Under the pieces are notes generated by a model, which searched no databases, was not told the DNA's origin, and saw only the letters and a program-made list of their open reading frames with translations. From the NCBI GenBank assembly GCA_017303535.1, contig JAFLCO010000013.1, forward strand, positions 1-39,440: a stretch of 39,440 nucleotides of DNA, read 5' to 3'. Origin of the DNA: Planctomycetota bacterium. Lineage in GTDB: Bacteria; Planctomycetota; Planctomycetia; Pirellulales; PNKZ01. This document shows, piece after piece, positions 25,062-33,899 of the stretch (its first letter is position 1; each line of letters opens with the position of its first letter). The position numbers and the translations under genes are program-made.

Positions 25062-26150
25062 CTATCGCCGCACGCGTCCGCTGCCGCTGCCGCCCATCAG
25101 GCTTTCTACTTCTTCTCGGCTCGTGAAATTGAAGTCGCCGATGATGGAGTGTTTCAAGCAACTCGCGGCGACCGCGAACTTCAGGGCTTGTTGCGGGTCG
25201 GCGTGTTCGGGCGTGTTCAACGCGAACATCAGGCCGGCCGCGAAGGAATCGCCGCCGCCGACGCGGTCGACGATGTCGCGGATTTCGTACGGATTGTAAT
25301 TGCCGGCGGCGTCGAGCGGAGCATAAAGGGCCTTGTCGTGGCTCTTTTCGTAGAGCATCGCGCCCCAGTTGTTGTGGTCGGCCGAGTAGCTTTCGCGGAG
25401 CGTTACGGCGATCCGCGAGATGTTCGGAAACCGCCGCGTGATCTCGCGGGCCACTTGCAGATAGCCGGCGATATTGAGCCGGCCGGCTTCGATATTGGTC
25501 CCCTCGGCATGAATGTCGAGCACGTCGGCCGCGTCTTCTTCGTTGGCGATCAACAGGTCGACGCTTTGCAGGACTTCGCTCATGCACTCGCGGGCCAGCA
25601 GGTTCGGCTTCGTGCCGGAGCGCCATCGCCAAAGCTTCTTGCGGTAGTTCAAGTCGCAAGAGACCGTGCAGCCGCGACGCTTCGCTTCCCTCACGACGGC
25701 GAGCGTCGCTTGATAGGCCTTTTCGCTGAGCGACGGCGTGATGCCCGTGGCGTGCAGCCAGCGGACGCCTTCGAACGCCGCGGTCAGATCGTACTCTTCC
25801 GGCCCGGCGAGCGAGATGGCGCTGTACTCGCGGTCGTACGTCACGGTGCTGCCGCGCTGGTTCGCGCCGGTTTCGACGTAGTACACGCCGAGCCGGCCTT
25901 CGCCGCGACGAGCGATCGCCGAAGTATCGACGCCGAGTCCGCGCAAGTTCGCCACCACGGCGTCGCCCAGCATGTTCTGGGGGACCATGGTCAGGTAGCG
26001 AGCCTTGGCGCCGAGCATCGAGAGCGAGACGCAGCAATTGGCCTCGGCCCCGGCAAACGTGCAATCGACCGACCCGGGCAGGACCTGCGCCAACCGGCGG
26101 TGCCCGGCCGGCGCAATGCGCATCATGACTTCGCCGAAACCGAGAAACAT
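25062..26150 (-). CDS. PfkB-family sugar kinase, 2-keto-3-deoxygluconate kinase-like
   Basis: The 362-aa cytoplasmic kinase begins FLGFGEVMMRIAP, typical of the KDG kinase/PfkB start. It has the ADP-anion-hole motif RVGGGDSFAAGLMFAL, with catalytic base Asp301. SVDCTFAGAEANCCVSLSMLG matches the substrate-binding GG/GAEANVA region of the family, and NYRKKLW is the usual D-x-N-x-R strand (CDLNYRKKLW). KDG kinases convert 2-dehydro-3-deoxygluconate to its 6-phosphate, a step in uronate and alginate/ulvan/pectin breakdown; other sugar-acid substrates are possible. It converges on the pseudopilin-like gene, with stops 7 bases apart. Upstream is a long hairpin repeat, then the iduronate-sulfatase-like gene. 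Confidence 0.85.
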   Translation of the reverse strand: MFLGFGEVMMRIAPAGHRRLAQVLPGSVDCTFAGAEANCCVSLSMLGAKARYLTMVPQNMLGDAVVANLRGLGVDTSAIARRGEGRLGVYYVETGANQRGSTVTYDREYSAISLAGPEEYDLTAAFEGVRWLHATGITPSLSEKAYQATLAVVREAKRRGCTVSCDLNYRKKLWRWRSGTKPNLLARECMSEVLQSVDLLIANEEDAADVLDIHAEGTNIEAGRLNIAGYLQVAREITRRFPNISRIAVTLRESYSADHNNWGAMLYEKSHDKALYAPLDAAGNYNPYEIRDIVDRVGGGDSFAAGLMFALNTPEHADPQQALKFAVAASCLKHSIIGDFNFTSREEVESLMGGSGSGRVRR

Positions 26151-26178
26151 GTTGACTCGCGTGATGAAGTTTGGCCGT

Positions 26179-26263
26179 GGGTGGCTGGGGCAAAACGAAG
26201 TGGTGCCCCAGGATTAGGACGCAATGGGACTGGGGCACCGCTTGCGCTATGCCCCAGCCACCC
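26179..26263. repeat. 85-bp two-tier hairpin element
   Basis: The outer perfect arms are gggtggctggggca (26179-26192) and tgccccagccaccc (26250-26263). The inner arms are agtggtgccccag (26199-26211) and ctggggcaccgct (26230-26242), with 12 of 13 paired. The element fills most of the 128-base gap between the sugar kinase start and the sulfatase stop on the minus strand. Its nested structure suggests a mobile REP/MITE-type repeat; it may also terminate sulfatase transcription. Confidence 0.75.
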
Positions 26264-26278
26264 GATGTCCTTCGGCCG

Positions 26279-27823
26279 TTACTTATAGCTCGCGCGTAGT
26301 CGGGCGCTAAGGTCCTTCACCACGTCGGCAAACTTCGGATCGTCGGCCAGGTTGTGCATTTCCTGCGGGTCGGCGTCGTGGTCGTAAAGCTGAGCCCCCT
26401 GCTTTCCCTCGGCCCATTCGATGTAGCGGAAGCGTTCCGTGCGAATGGCGCGGCCTTGGAAGCCACCGGGCTTACGCATCGGCAGATCACGCGGGTCGAC
26501 CTCCGGCTTGTTCTTGTTGCCCGGCTTCTTGACATTGTTTTTAGCCGCAGGCTTCTTCGGAGCCTCCGCGTTCGTTGAATTCAGTTGCGCGGCGGTCACG
26601 GCAGGCGACGTCGTGCCGACCGGTACGTTGCGAGCCACTTGCGAGAAGGCCGGGAAGTCCCACGCCGCCTTTGCGTCGGCCAAGAGCGGCTTCAGGCTTT
26701 CGCCGTCGGTCTTCGGGGCTTCGATCCCGCACAGGTCCGTGAGCGTCGCATGGAGGTCGACCAGTTCGACTGTCCGGCCGCAGGCTTGGCCGTTCGACTT
26801 CGCACGCGGATCGTAAATGATCAGCGGTACGCGAGCCGATTGCTCCCAGATGCTTTGCTTCTGCCAAAGCCCATGCTCGCTGAGGTGATAGCCGTGGTCG
26901 CTGTGAAAGACGACGATCGTGTTGTCGGCGAGCTTCAGGCGATCGAGGGCGTCGAGCAGTTTGCCGACTTGGGCATCCATCAGCGAGATGCTGGCGTAGT
27001 AGGCCTGAATGATCTCGCGCTTCGTCGGCTCGTCGAGCGCGTCTTGCTCCTTTTTGTAGCTGCCGAACGCCGCCGGCGGCAGACCTTCGCGATGGTTCGA
27101 CGGCACTTCGGCCGGCGCACATTTCTCCAGCGGGTACAAATCAAAGAACGGCTTCGTCGCCACGTACGGAGTGTGCGGACGGTAGAAGCCGCACGCGATG
27201 AAGAACGGCTTTCCGGCGGTTCCGTGTTGTTCAAGCAACTTGATGGTCTCGGCCGCGCCGATGCCGTCGGTTTGGTCGGCGTCGGAGCCTTCGACGGCCA
27301 GCCAGCTCAGCACGCCGCCGAACTGGCCGGGAACGAGCGTGTGAATCTTGTCTTCGACGTCTTTATCGGCGCCGCGCGGATTCACCACATGTTGCCACGA
27401 CGGCGGATCGTCGACGCCGTCGGTGCCGATTTGCGTCGGCACGCCGTAGTGGAACAGTTTGCCGACGCGCGCCACGTAGTAGCCGGCCTTCTGAAACGAC
27501 TGCGGCATCGTTTGCACGTTTGGGATGTTGTCGCGGAAGTGGCCGCCGTTTGAGAGTTGGCCCGTGTGATCGGGGCGAAGTCCGGTAAGGAACGACGAGC
27601 GGCTCGGCGCGCAGAGCGGATATTGGCAGTAAGCCCGATCGAAACGAACACCCTTGGCCGCGAGCCGATCGAGGTTCGGCGTTTTGGCGATGGAATCGCC
27701 GTAGCAAGCCATGCGGTTGCAGAGGTCGTCGGAGACGACGTAGAGGACGTTCATCTTCTCGGCGGCTTGGGCCGACGGAGCGATGCACAAGATGCTGAAT
27801 AGGAACAGGGCGAGGCGTTTCAT
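26279..27823 (-). CDS. Secreted sulfatase, iduronate-2-sulfatase-like
   Basis: The 514-aa enzyme has a signal peptide (about 1-20, APSAQA). The metal-binding aspartates are in VVSDDL (32-33). The formylglycine site is C-A-P-S-R (71-75) within CQYPLCAPSRSSFLTG, the Cys-type that needs formylglycine-generating enzyme. ACGFYRPHTPYVATKPFFDLYP and FHSDHGYHLSEHGLWQKQS match iduronate-2-sulfatase-like members of family S1. It would remove sulfate from a glycan in the periplasm or outside the cell. A Lys/Asn-rich insert (about 425-450, KPAAKNNVKKPGNKNKPE) interrupts the C-terminal part. GGAG lies eight bases before the ATG. A second sulfatase gene lies upstream (51-base gap), probably in the same operon. 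Confidence 0.92.
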   Translation of the reverse strand: MKRLALFLFSILCIAPSAQAAEKMNVLYVVSDDLCNRMACYGDSIAKTPNLDRLAAKGVRFDRAYCQYPLCAPSRSSFLTGLRPDHTGQLSNGGHFRDNIPNVQTMPQSFQKAGYYVARVGKLFHYGVPTQIGTDGVDDPPSWQHVVNPRGADKDVEDKIHTLVPGQFGGVLSWLAVEGSDADQTDGIGAAETIKLLEQHGTAGKPFFIACGFYRPHTPYVATKPFFDLYPLEKCAPAEVPSNHREGLPPAAFGSYKKEQDALDEPTKREIIQAYYASISLMDAQVGKLLDALDRLKLADNTIVVFHSDHGYHLSEHGLWQKQSIWEQSARVPLIIYDPRAKSNGQACGRTVELVDLHATLTDLCGIEAPKTDGESLKPLLADAKAAWDFPAFSQVARNVPVGTTSPAVTAAQLNSTNAEAPKKPAAKNNVKKPGNKNKPEVDPRDLPMRKPGGFQGRAIRTERFRYIEWAEGKQGAQLYDHDADPQEMHNLADDPKFADVVKDLSARLRASYK

Positions 27824-27874
27824 GGTTTAACTCCGTGCGGAGAGGCGGGCGAATTCAGTTGTGACGGCATGGGG

Positions 27875-29905
27875 CTACTTGGCGGCTTTGCGTTTGGCCT
27901 TCTTCGGCTTTGCATCGGGCGTCTGTTCGGCGTCGGCCTTCTGCGATCCGCCGCCGCGCGTCGCCAAGATAAACTCACCGACGCGGGCCGCGTACGATTT
28001 ATCGGCCTTGATCATCGGCTCGATCGCCGGAATGAATTCCGCCGCTTGCGGCCCCAGCGCATCGACCGCCAGCACTGCCGCATGGCGAACGTACGGGTTG
28101 TCGCTCTTCAGACCGTCGGCGTAGATCGGCCGAGCCAGTTGCAGCGACGATTCGGCGACCGTGCCGTCGGCCGAGCGGCGCAGTTCGACGAGCGATTGCG
28201 CCGCGACGATCCGTACGGCCAGTTCCGAATTGCGCGTGGCGGCCAGGAGCATATCGTTGGCGCGAGGCAGATCGCGCCAGGCTCCGCCGAGCAGTTCGGC
28301 GCAGCGGATGCGAATCGCCGTTAGGCCCGGGCCGTAATCGCGCGAGGCTTTCACGGCGAGCAGGTCGTTGATGATCGACGCCGGGTCGTGCACCTTGGCC
28401 CACTCCGGGTCGAATTGAATCTGCCACAAGGCCCGAATGCGATGGGCCGCGTTCTGCATTTCCGCGTTCTCGCGCCACCGCGGACCTTGCCGCATGAACG
28501 CCTGCATCGACACCTCGGGCAGGAATCCGAGATCGTGCGTTTCGTCGATCCAGGCTTCGTGCGCGGCCCGCAGGCGTGCGAGCGTGGCGGCATGGGCCGG
28601 ATCGCCGGCGAGATTGTTCACCTCGTGCGGATCGGCGAGGCAGTCGTAAAGTTCCTCCCGCGGCTTTTGCGGCGCCATGAACAAGGTTTGCGGGCCCGTG
28701 AGTTTCCCTTCTGCCGCGAGCCTGCGCCACTCTTGCATCGTGGGCATCTCGTTCATGTAGTTGATGTTTTGCGAGTACGGCTTCCACCACTCGTAGTTGC
28801 GGATGTATTTAAATTGCTTGTCGCGGACGCTGCGGAGGAAATCGACGCGTTCGTCCATCCGGTCGCGGGCACCGTACACGTACTCGCGAGGCTTCTCAGC
28901 TTGAGCCGCACCGAGAAAGGCTTGCCCTTGCATGTTGGCCGGAATCTCGATGCCGGCGATCGAGAGTAACGTCGGGGCCAAGTCGACGAAGGCGACGAGA
29001 TCATCGCGCACAGTACCGGGCTTTAGGCCGTCGCTTTTGGTGGCCGCGTTTCGCCATTTCTCCGGCCAACGAACGATGAGCGGCACGTGCAGGCTGGAGT
29101 CGTACAACCAGCGCTTGCCACGCGGCAGGCCGGCGCCGTGGTCGCTGTAGAAGAAGACGATCGTGTCGTCGGCAAGTCCGGACGCTTCGAGCTCTTTGAG
29201 CTTGTCGGCGACGAGGTAGTCCATCGCCGTGATGTTCTCGTAGTACTGGGCGATGTCGTGGCGGACGATCGGCGTATCGGGGAAGTACGGCGGCACCGGG
29301 GCTTTCGCGGGGTCGCGGCGCTGGTCGGCCGTCAATCGCTCGGTGTTGCGCTCATAAGCCTTCTGCGGCGCGCGAATTTGGCTTTCGTGCGTGACCGTGA
29401 AGTTGAAGATGGCGAAGAACGGTTGATCCTTACCGCGATTCTTCCAGTGAGCCTTGCCGCTCGATTCGTCCCAGGCATCTTTCGGGGCGTTGAAGTTGTA
29501 GTCGGTTTTGGAATTGTTCGTGCAGTAGTAGCCCGCCTCGCGGAGGTACTGCGAGTAGAGCTTGATCTCGGGCGAGAGCACCGTGGTCGAACGCATGTGT
29601 TGCGAGCCGATCGACGAAGGGTACATGCCGGTGATGAGGCCCGAGCGGCTCGGGGCGCAGACGCCGATGTGCGTGAAGCAATGCGTGAAGCGAGTTCCCG
29701 CGGCGGCAAGCTTGTCGATCGTCGGCGAGACGGCGTACTGGTCGCCGTAGCAGCCGAGGTTGGCGCTCATATCTTCGCAGGTGAGCCAAAGGATGTTCGG
29801 ACGATCGGCGGCGCGGGCCTTCGGCGAAACGAACGACAACACGACGGCGGCAAAAACCAACAGGCCGATACGTCGAACAAAGCGAACCAACGTGGCGGCG
29901 GGCAT
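27875..29905 (-). CDS. Secreted sulfatase with HEAT-like C-terminal repeats
   Basis: The ATG at 29905 gives 676 residues with a signal peptide (about 1-32, ending PKARA) and GGAG upstream. A TTG-initiated extension to 30115 would bury the signal. Metal-site residues lie in TCEDM, and the formylglycine motif is C-A-P-S-R at 83-87 (GVCAPSRSGLITG). FFYSDHGAGLPRGKRWLYDSS is the second metal-site region. This resembles heparan N-sulfatase (SGSH)-like or S1_8-type enzymes, but the subfamily call is tentative. After the catalytic domain (about 35-500), residues about 540-650 form HEAT/armadillo-like repeats (AIRIRCAELLGG, VRIVAAQSLVEL, VRHAAVLAVDALG). The chain ends in a basic tail, KPKKAKRKAAK. It precedes the iduronate-sulfatase-like gene in the same direction. 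Confidence 0.92.
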   Translation of the reverse strand: MPAATLVRFVRRIGLLVFAAVVLSFVSPKARAADRPNILWLTCEDMSANLGCYGDQYAVSPTIDKLAAAGTRFTHCFTHIGVCAPSRSGLITGMYPSSIGSQHMRSTTVLSPEIKLYSQYLREAGYYCTNNSKTDYNFNAPKDAWDESSGKAHWKNRGKDQPFFAIFNFTVTHESQIRAPQKAYERNTERLTADQRRDPAKAPVPPYFPDTPIVRHDIAQYYENITAMDYLVADKLKELEASGLADDTIVFFYSDHGAGLPRGKRWLYDSSLHVPLIVRWPEKWRNAATKSDGLKPGTVRDDLVAFVDLAPTLLSIAGIEIPANMQGQAFLGAAQAEKPREYVYGARDRMDERVDFLRSVRDKQFKYIRNYEWWKPYSQNINYMNEMPTMQEWRRLAAEGKLTGPQTLFMAPQKPREELYDCLADPHEVNNLAGDPAHAATLARLRAAHEAWIDETHDLGFLPEVSMQAFMRQGPRWRENAEMQNAAHRIRALWQIQFDPEWAKVHDPASIINDLLAVKASRDYGPGLTAIRIRCAELLGGAWRDLPRANDMLLAATRNSELAVRIVAAQSLVELRRSADGTVAESSLQLARPIYADGLKSDNPYVRHAAVLAVDALGPQAAEFIPAIEPMIKADKSYAARVGEFILATRGGGSQKADAEQTPDAKPKKAKRKAAK

Positions 29906-30230
29906 GGGCGTAAAACTCCGCAAAATGCTTTCGGCGAGCGGTGAGCGAAACGCCAATCGTAGTCGTCGGCCCGACGACATGCCAGTCGCTTGGGGATGCA
30001 TAACTCTTTGTTTAAGAACGAGTTCCGTCGCAGATGGAAATTCGTTGATCGCCGCCGTACGATCGCCGAAAATTGCCGCAATGGAAGAAAATAAACTTCG
30101 GGCTTGGCGCGTCAAACCTGCGTTGAGTTACCGAATATCTCACGCGCGTCGTCGCCCATGTGCGGTCGCGTGTTGGGTTTTGCCGGTTTCTTCCCCCAAC
30201 CCGTTTCTATGTTCTCGGGAGAATTGGACC
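29906..30230. other. 325-base divergent intergenic region
   Basis: It separates the minus-strand HEAT sulfatase from the plus-strand EF-hand gene and should contain promoters for both. The only promoter-like pair noted is on the minus strand at 30088-30115. GGGAG at about 30218-30222 serves the EF-hand gene. No coding potential is credible here. Confidence 0.5.
30088..30115 (-). promoter_or_regulatory. Possible sigma-70-like promoter for the sulfatase genes
   Basis: On the minus strand TTGACG (30110-30115) is followed after 16 bases by TATTTT (30088-30093). Matches to consensus are 5 of 6 and 4 of 6. It would leave a leader of about 175 bases before the sulfatase ATG at 29905. It is weak evidence in a GC-rich genome, but the local AT-richness supports it. 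Confidence 0.3.
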
Positions 30231-30512
30231 ATGCGTAAGTTTTTCAGCTACCTGACCGTCGCCGCTTTGGCGCTGGGCGTTGCCGCCCCGTCGTTCGCCG
30301 CCGACAAGGAAAAGAAGAAGCCGGATCCGGAAGCCGCCTTCAAGAAGATGGACAAGGACGGCGACGGCTCGTTGACGGAAGCCGAACTCATCGGAAAGAA
30401 AACCGGCGAAATGGCCGATAAGGCCAAGGCCATGTTCTCGAAGAAGGACACGAACAAGGACGGCAAGCTGAGCCTGGAAGAATTCAAGGCCGGCCCGAAG
30501 AAGGCCAAGTAA
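30231..30512 (+). CDS. Small secreted EF-hand calcium-binding protein
   Basis: The ATG at 30231, with GGGAGA eight bases upstream, gives 93 residues; longer in-frame starts fall in the divergent spacer. A signal peptide (about 1-23, VAAPSFAA) leads into a highly charged domain with two canonical 12-residue EF-hand loops. DKDGDGSLTEAE has D, D, D, S, T and E at positions 1, 3, 5, 7, 9 and 12. DTNKDGKLSLEE has D, N, D, K, S and E at the same positions. It should bind calcium outside the cytoplasm. The protein ends GPKKAK. It is monocistronic, with a strong terminator 38 bases after the stop. It lies next to sulfatases, which themselves need calcium, but a functional link is only suggested by position. 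Confidence 0.9.
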   Translation: MRKFFSYLTVAALALGVAAPSFAADKEKKKPDPEAAFKKMDKDGDGSLTEAELIGKKTGEMADKAKAMFSKKDTNKDGKLSLEEFKAGPKKAK

Positions 30513-30550
30513 GCGAGCGGTCGTCCGCAGCTTGTTTGATTCGATAAGAG

Positions 30551-30584
30551 ACGCCGGAGCGACGAGTTCGCTCCGGCGTTTTTT
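30551..30584 (+). terminator. Intrinsic terminator of the EF-hand gene
   Basis: A perfect 12-bp stem (acgccggagcga at 30551-30562 with tcgctccggcgt at 30568-30579) and 5-base loop run into a T-tract (30579-30584). It lies 38 bases after the EF-hand stop codon on the plus strand. The opposing SDR gene ends at 30677 and could also use the stem, but the T-run favours the plus strand. Confidence 0.9.
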
Positions 30585-30676
30585 CTTGATTCGACTCGAT
30601 GAATACGCGAAATCGCAAGCGATGGTCGTGCGCGGCTCGCTTGCGATTCTGTGAGCACTCAAACAGTCGCTACGAA

Positions 30677-31447
30677 CTAGAACGTCTTACAGAGCGTTCC
30701 CCCGTCGACCAGCAATACGCTCCCCGTGATGTAACTGCCGGCGTCGGACGCCAAGAGCAGTGCGGGACCGGCCAACTCACGCGGATCGCCCCAGCGTCCC
30801 AAAGCCGTGCGATCGGCGAACGTCTTCTTTTCCGCATCGCTCAGCATCTTGCCGGGCAGGTCGGTGAGAAACGGCCCGGGCGCGATGCAATTGCAGGTGA
30901 TGCCGAAGGCCCCGACGTCTTGCGCCGTGGCTTTGCACATGCCGATGAGCGCCGCTTTCGTTGCCGAATACGAATTGCGGCCCTCTTTACTGGCCAAGCC
31001 CATAATCGACGAGATGTGAATGATCCGCCCCCAGCGCCGCTCTTTCATCTGCGGCACGACGGCCCGCGTCAGAGCCATCACGCTGTTCAGGTTCAATTCG
31101 ATGATGCGGTCCCAGTCGGCGTCGGTGATCGCGTCGATCTGTTGCGGGTTGTTCGCGCCGGCGTTGTTGACGAGGATGTCGATCTTACCGAGCCGGCGAG
31201 TCGCCTCTTCGGCCAGCTTGGCGACGGCCCCGCGATCGGTCATGTCGCCGACGCCGTATTCGACCCGCACGTTCAAGCCGTCGGCGATCTCAGCCTGTGC
31301 CTTTTTGAGTTCGTCTTCGTGGCGACTGCTGATGAAGACGTCGGCCCCCGATTCCGCGAAGATGCGAGCCATCGCTTTACCGAGCCCACGACTACCGCCG
31401 GTGACGAGCGCGGAACGGCCTTGAAGATTGAAGAGCGGATGCGTCAT
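30677..31447 (-). CDS. SDR oxidoreductase, gluconate 5-dehydrogenase/KduD-like
   Basis: Start at 31447 gives 256 residues beginning MTHPLFNLQGRSALVTGG, the typical family start; upstream in-frame codons add a Pro/Arg-rich piece. The cofactor loop is TGGSRGLG (16-23), NNAG is at 95-98, and the catalytic residues are Ser147, Tyr160 and Lys164 (YSATK). The C-terminus ends ITGSVLLVDGGTLCKTF. The length and the F-x-L-x-G opening fit gluconate 5-dehydrogenase or 2-dehydro-3-deoxygluconate 5-dehydrogenase (KduD) relatives. With a KDG kinase and sulfatases nearby, a role in uronate-derived ketodeoxy-sugar metabolism is plausible, but the substrate is not proven. It converges on the EF-hand gene. Confidence 0.87.
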   Translation of the reverse strand: MTHPLFNLQGRSALVTGGSRGLGKAMARIFAESGADVFISSRHEDELKKAQAEIADGLNVRVEYGVGDMTDRGAVAKLAEEATRRLGKIDILVNNAGANNPQQIDAITDADWDRIIELNLNSVMALTRAVVPQMKERRWGRIIHISSIMGLASKEGRNSYSATKAALIGMCKATAQDVGAFGITCNCIAPGPFLTDLPGKMLSDAEKKTFADRTALGRWGDPRELAGPALLLASDAGSYITGSVLLVDGGTLCKTF

Positions 31448-31765
31448 GGCGGGCTCACGGTGAATTGGAAATCGTGAAAATGGCGGCGCGATCGGCAGGC
31501 CGGAAAGGCCCGCGGCGCGCGACAATCTTGAGTCGCCGCCGGTCGGCTGTCAATCGGGTGGAAACTCGCTTGCGCAGTGTTGCGCAAGCCGTTGTCTCCG
31601 CGTGCCTAAAGCATTGTCGTGGCTTCGCTTTCGGCTCATTCCACGAGTGGCCACTTGTCGGGGAAACCTCCGCTTGGCAGGATGGTACGAACTGATTTAG
31701 CACCAAGTTCTGACTGCGAGGATGCTTCGGCGCGGCCAAAAAATTCGCCGCGACCGACCACGTTC
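31448..31765. other. 318-base divergent intergenic region
   Basis: It lies between the minus-strand SDR and the plus-strand APC permease. A perfect 8-bp hairpin, cttgcgca / tgcgcaag, with loop gtgt, sits at 31569-31588. An alternative in-frame ATG for the permease lies at 31682. I see no clear promoter, no riboswitch pattern I can defend, and no independent gene. Confidence 0.5.
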
Positions 31766-33778
31766 ATGGGAGCTTCTCCTGCGCACTCCGCCGCCGGCGG
31801 TGTGCCCGCCGCCGAGGCCCACGCCGGACACGGCCATCATCAAAGCCTCTGGCTCGGCGTCATGTGTCTGACGGGCGTCGATTACTTCAGCACGCTCGGG
31901 TACCAACCTTCGATCGCCTTTGAGGCCGCCGGTATTTTGGCGCCGATCGCCACGGTCGTGCTGGTGCTCGTCACGCTGCTGGGCGCCCTGCCCGTCTATT
32001 CGCACGTTGCGAGCGTCTCGCCCAATGGGCAAGGCTCGATCGCCATGCTCGAGCGACTTATGCGCGGTTGGACGGCGAAAATCGTCGTGCTCACGCTCTT
32101 AGGATTTGCCGCCACCGACTTCGTTATCACCAAAACGCTCTCGGCCGCCGACGCCGCGGAGCACTTGCTCCATAACCCTTGGTGGCAGGAACACGCTCCC
32201 GCGACCATCGCGGCCTGGACGCCCACCGCCCAGCGGATGGTCATCACCATGTTGTTGCTCGTGATGCTCGGGGCGAGCTTCATGCGCGGGTTCAAAGAAG
32301 TTATCGGCTTGGCCGTGACGATCGTGGTCGTCTATTTGCTGCTCAACGTCATCGTCATCGGCAGCGGTCTCTACTATCTGGCGACCCATCCGGATCGCCT
32401 CCAACTCTGGTTTGAGCATCTCGCGGCAGGCCCGACCGAATGGCACGTGGAAGACATTGAACACTTCCCGAAAGTCGGCGGCACGTGGATGTCGGTCGCC
32501 GTCATCAGCGCACTCATCTTCCCTAAGCTTGCGCTGGGCCTCTCCGGTTTTGAAACCGGCGTCGCCGTCATGCCGCTCATCAAGGGAGACGATGACGACA
32601 CGCCCGAGAACCCGAAAGGCCGAATCCGTAACGCCCGCAAGCTGCTGCTGACGGCGGCGCTGATCATGTCGGCCTGTTTGCTCGGCTCGTCGCTCGTGAC
32701 GTCGATGCTCATCGATCCGCACGAACTGCAAGCCGGCGGCCATGCCAAAGACCGCGCGTTGGCGTTCATCGCCCACGGCGAAGGAACGCCGAACGTTAAT
32801 CCGCTGTTCGGTCCGGTGTTCGGCACGATCTACGACATTTCGACGATCGTCATCCTCTGGTTCGCCGGCGCCAGCGCGATGGCCGGTCTTCTGGCGCTTG
32901 TGCCGCGCTACTTGCCGCGCTACGGCATGGCCCCGGAATGGGCCCGCGTCACGCATTTGCTCGTGCTCGTGTTCACGGCGATCAACCTGTTCGTCACCTG
33001 GGTCTTCGAAGCCGACGTCAGCGCCCAAGGCGGGGCTTACGCGACCGGCGTGCTCGTGCTGATGTCGAGCGCGTGCATCGCCACGGTGATCGACGTCTAC
33101 CGTTCGCACAAAGACCGATTCATCCTCTTCCGTATCCCGTGGGTTTATCTTGCTATCTGCGCGGTGTTTATTTACACGACCTCGGCCAACGTCGTCGAAC
33201 GGCCCGACGGCATCAAGATCGCCAGTTGCTTCATCGCCGCCGTGCTGGTGCTGTCGTTCGCGTCGCGAATCAATCGCAGCACCGAGCTGCGTTTCGAAGG
33301 CTTCGAGTTCGTCGACACGACTTCACGTTTCATGTGGGACAGCCTCAAGCACTTGGAATTTCCGGTGCTGGTGCCGCATCGGCCGGGCCGCCAGAGCTTG
33401 GAAAGCAAAGAACAAGGCATCCGCGAGCAACATCGCTTGCCGCCCGAGGTGCCGATCGTGTTCGTCGAGGCGGAGCTTGGCGACACGAGCGAATTTGAAC
33501 ACGCCCCGCTCATGGAAGTGATCGAGAGCGAAGGGAAGTTTATCATTCGCATCAAACGCTGCGTGTCGATCGCGCATGCCGTTGCCGCGGCGGCGCTGGA
33601 GCTTTCGGCCGTCGGCAAACCGCCGGAGATCCACTTCGGCTGGAGCGACGAAAGCCCTCTGGCGGCCAGCTTCAGCTTCCTGCTGTTCGGCGAAGGCAAC
33701 GTCCCGTGGATGGTCCGCGCCCTGATCAACAAAGCGCAGCCTGACCCGGAACGACAGCCGCGCGTGGTGATCGGCTAG
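31766..33778 (+). CDS. APC-superfamily permease with C-terminal soluble domain
   Basis: The ATG at 31766 gives 670 residues. Upstream in-frame ATGs (31619 and 31682) would add hydrophilic, unconserved-looking sequence, and none has a good ribosome-binding site. After a His/Ala-rich cytoplasmic start ([11 protein letters not shown]), about 12 hydrophobic spans run to roughly residue 500. [20 protein letters not shown] (37-56) resembles the first broken helix of APC amino-acid/cation transporters, and [15 protein letters not shown] is a second typical region (helix 6). Residues about 505-670 form a soluble alpha/beta domain. KimA-type potassium importers also carry a cytosolic C-terminal domain, so an ion rather than amino-acid substrate is possible. 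It appears to be a single gene. Confidence 0.85.
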   Translation: MGASPAHSAAGGVPAAEAHAGHGHHQSLWLGVMCLTGVDYFSTLGYQPSIAFEAAGILAPIATVVLVLVTLLGALPVYSHVASVSPNGQGSIAMLERLMRGWTAKIVVLTLLGFAATDFVITKTLSAADAAEHLLHNPWWQEHAPATIAAWTPTAQRMVITMLLLVMLGASFMRGFKEVIGLAVTIVVVYLLLNVIVIGSGLYYLATHPDRLQLWFEHLAAGPTEWHVEDIEHFPKVGGTWMSVAVISALIFPKLALGLSGFETGVAVMPLIKGDDDDTPENPKGRIRNARKLLLTAALIMSACLLGSSLVTSMLIDPHELQAGGHAKDRALAFIAHGEGTPNVNPLFGPVFGTIYDISTIVILWFAGASAMAGLLALVPRYLPRYGMAPEWARVTHLLVLVFTAINLFVTWVFEADVSAQGGAYATGVLVLMSSACIATVIDVYRSHKDRFILFRIPWVYLAICAVFIYTTSANVVERPDGIKIASCFIAAVLVLSFASRINRSTELRFEGFEFVDTTSRFMWDSLKHLEFPVLVPHRPGRQSLESKEQGIREQHRLPPEVPIVFVEAELGDTSEFEHAPLMEVIESEGKFIIRIKRCVSIAHAVAAAALELSAVGKPPEIHFGWSDESPLAASFSFLLFGEGNVPWMVRALINKAQPDPERQPRVVIG

Positions 33779-33899
33779 GATTCGGATGCGACGACGATTG
33801 AACAATCGCCGGCGGGCGGCGCTTTGAACGCACGCTTTGCGGGGACGTCGGGTTAGTTCCCGCGTCGCCGCAAGCGAGACGCCGCGCGGATGTCGGCAC

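Noticed and set aside
29906..30115. 70-residue N-terminal extension of the HEAT sulfatase from a TTG at 30115
   Set aside because: It would place the signal peptide internally. The ATG at 29905 has a ribosome-binding site and a normal signal peptide.
31448..31765. Riboswitch upstream of the APC permease
   Set aside because: Only one short hairpin is visible; no conserved motif of a known class could be matched by eye.
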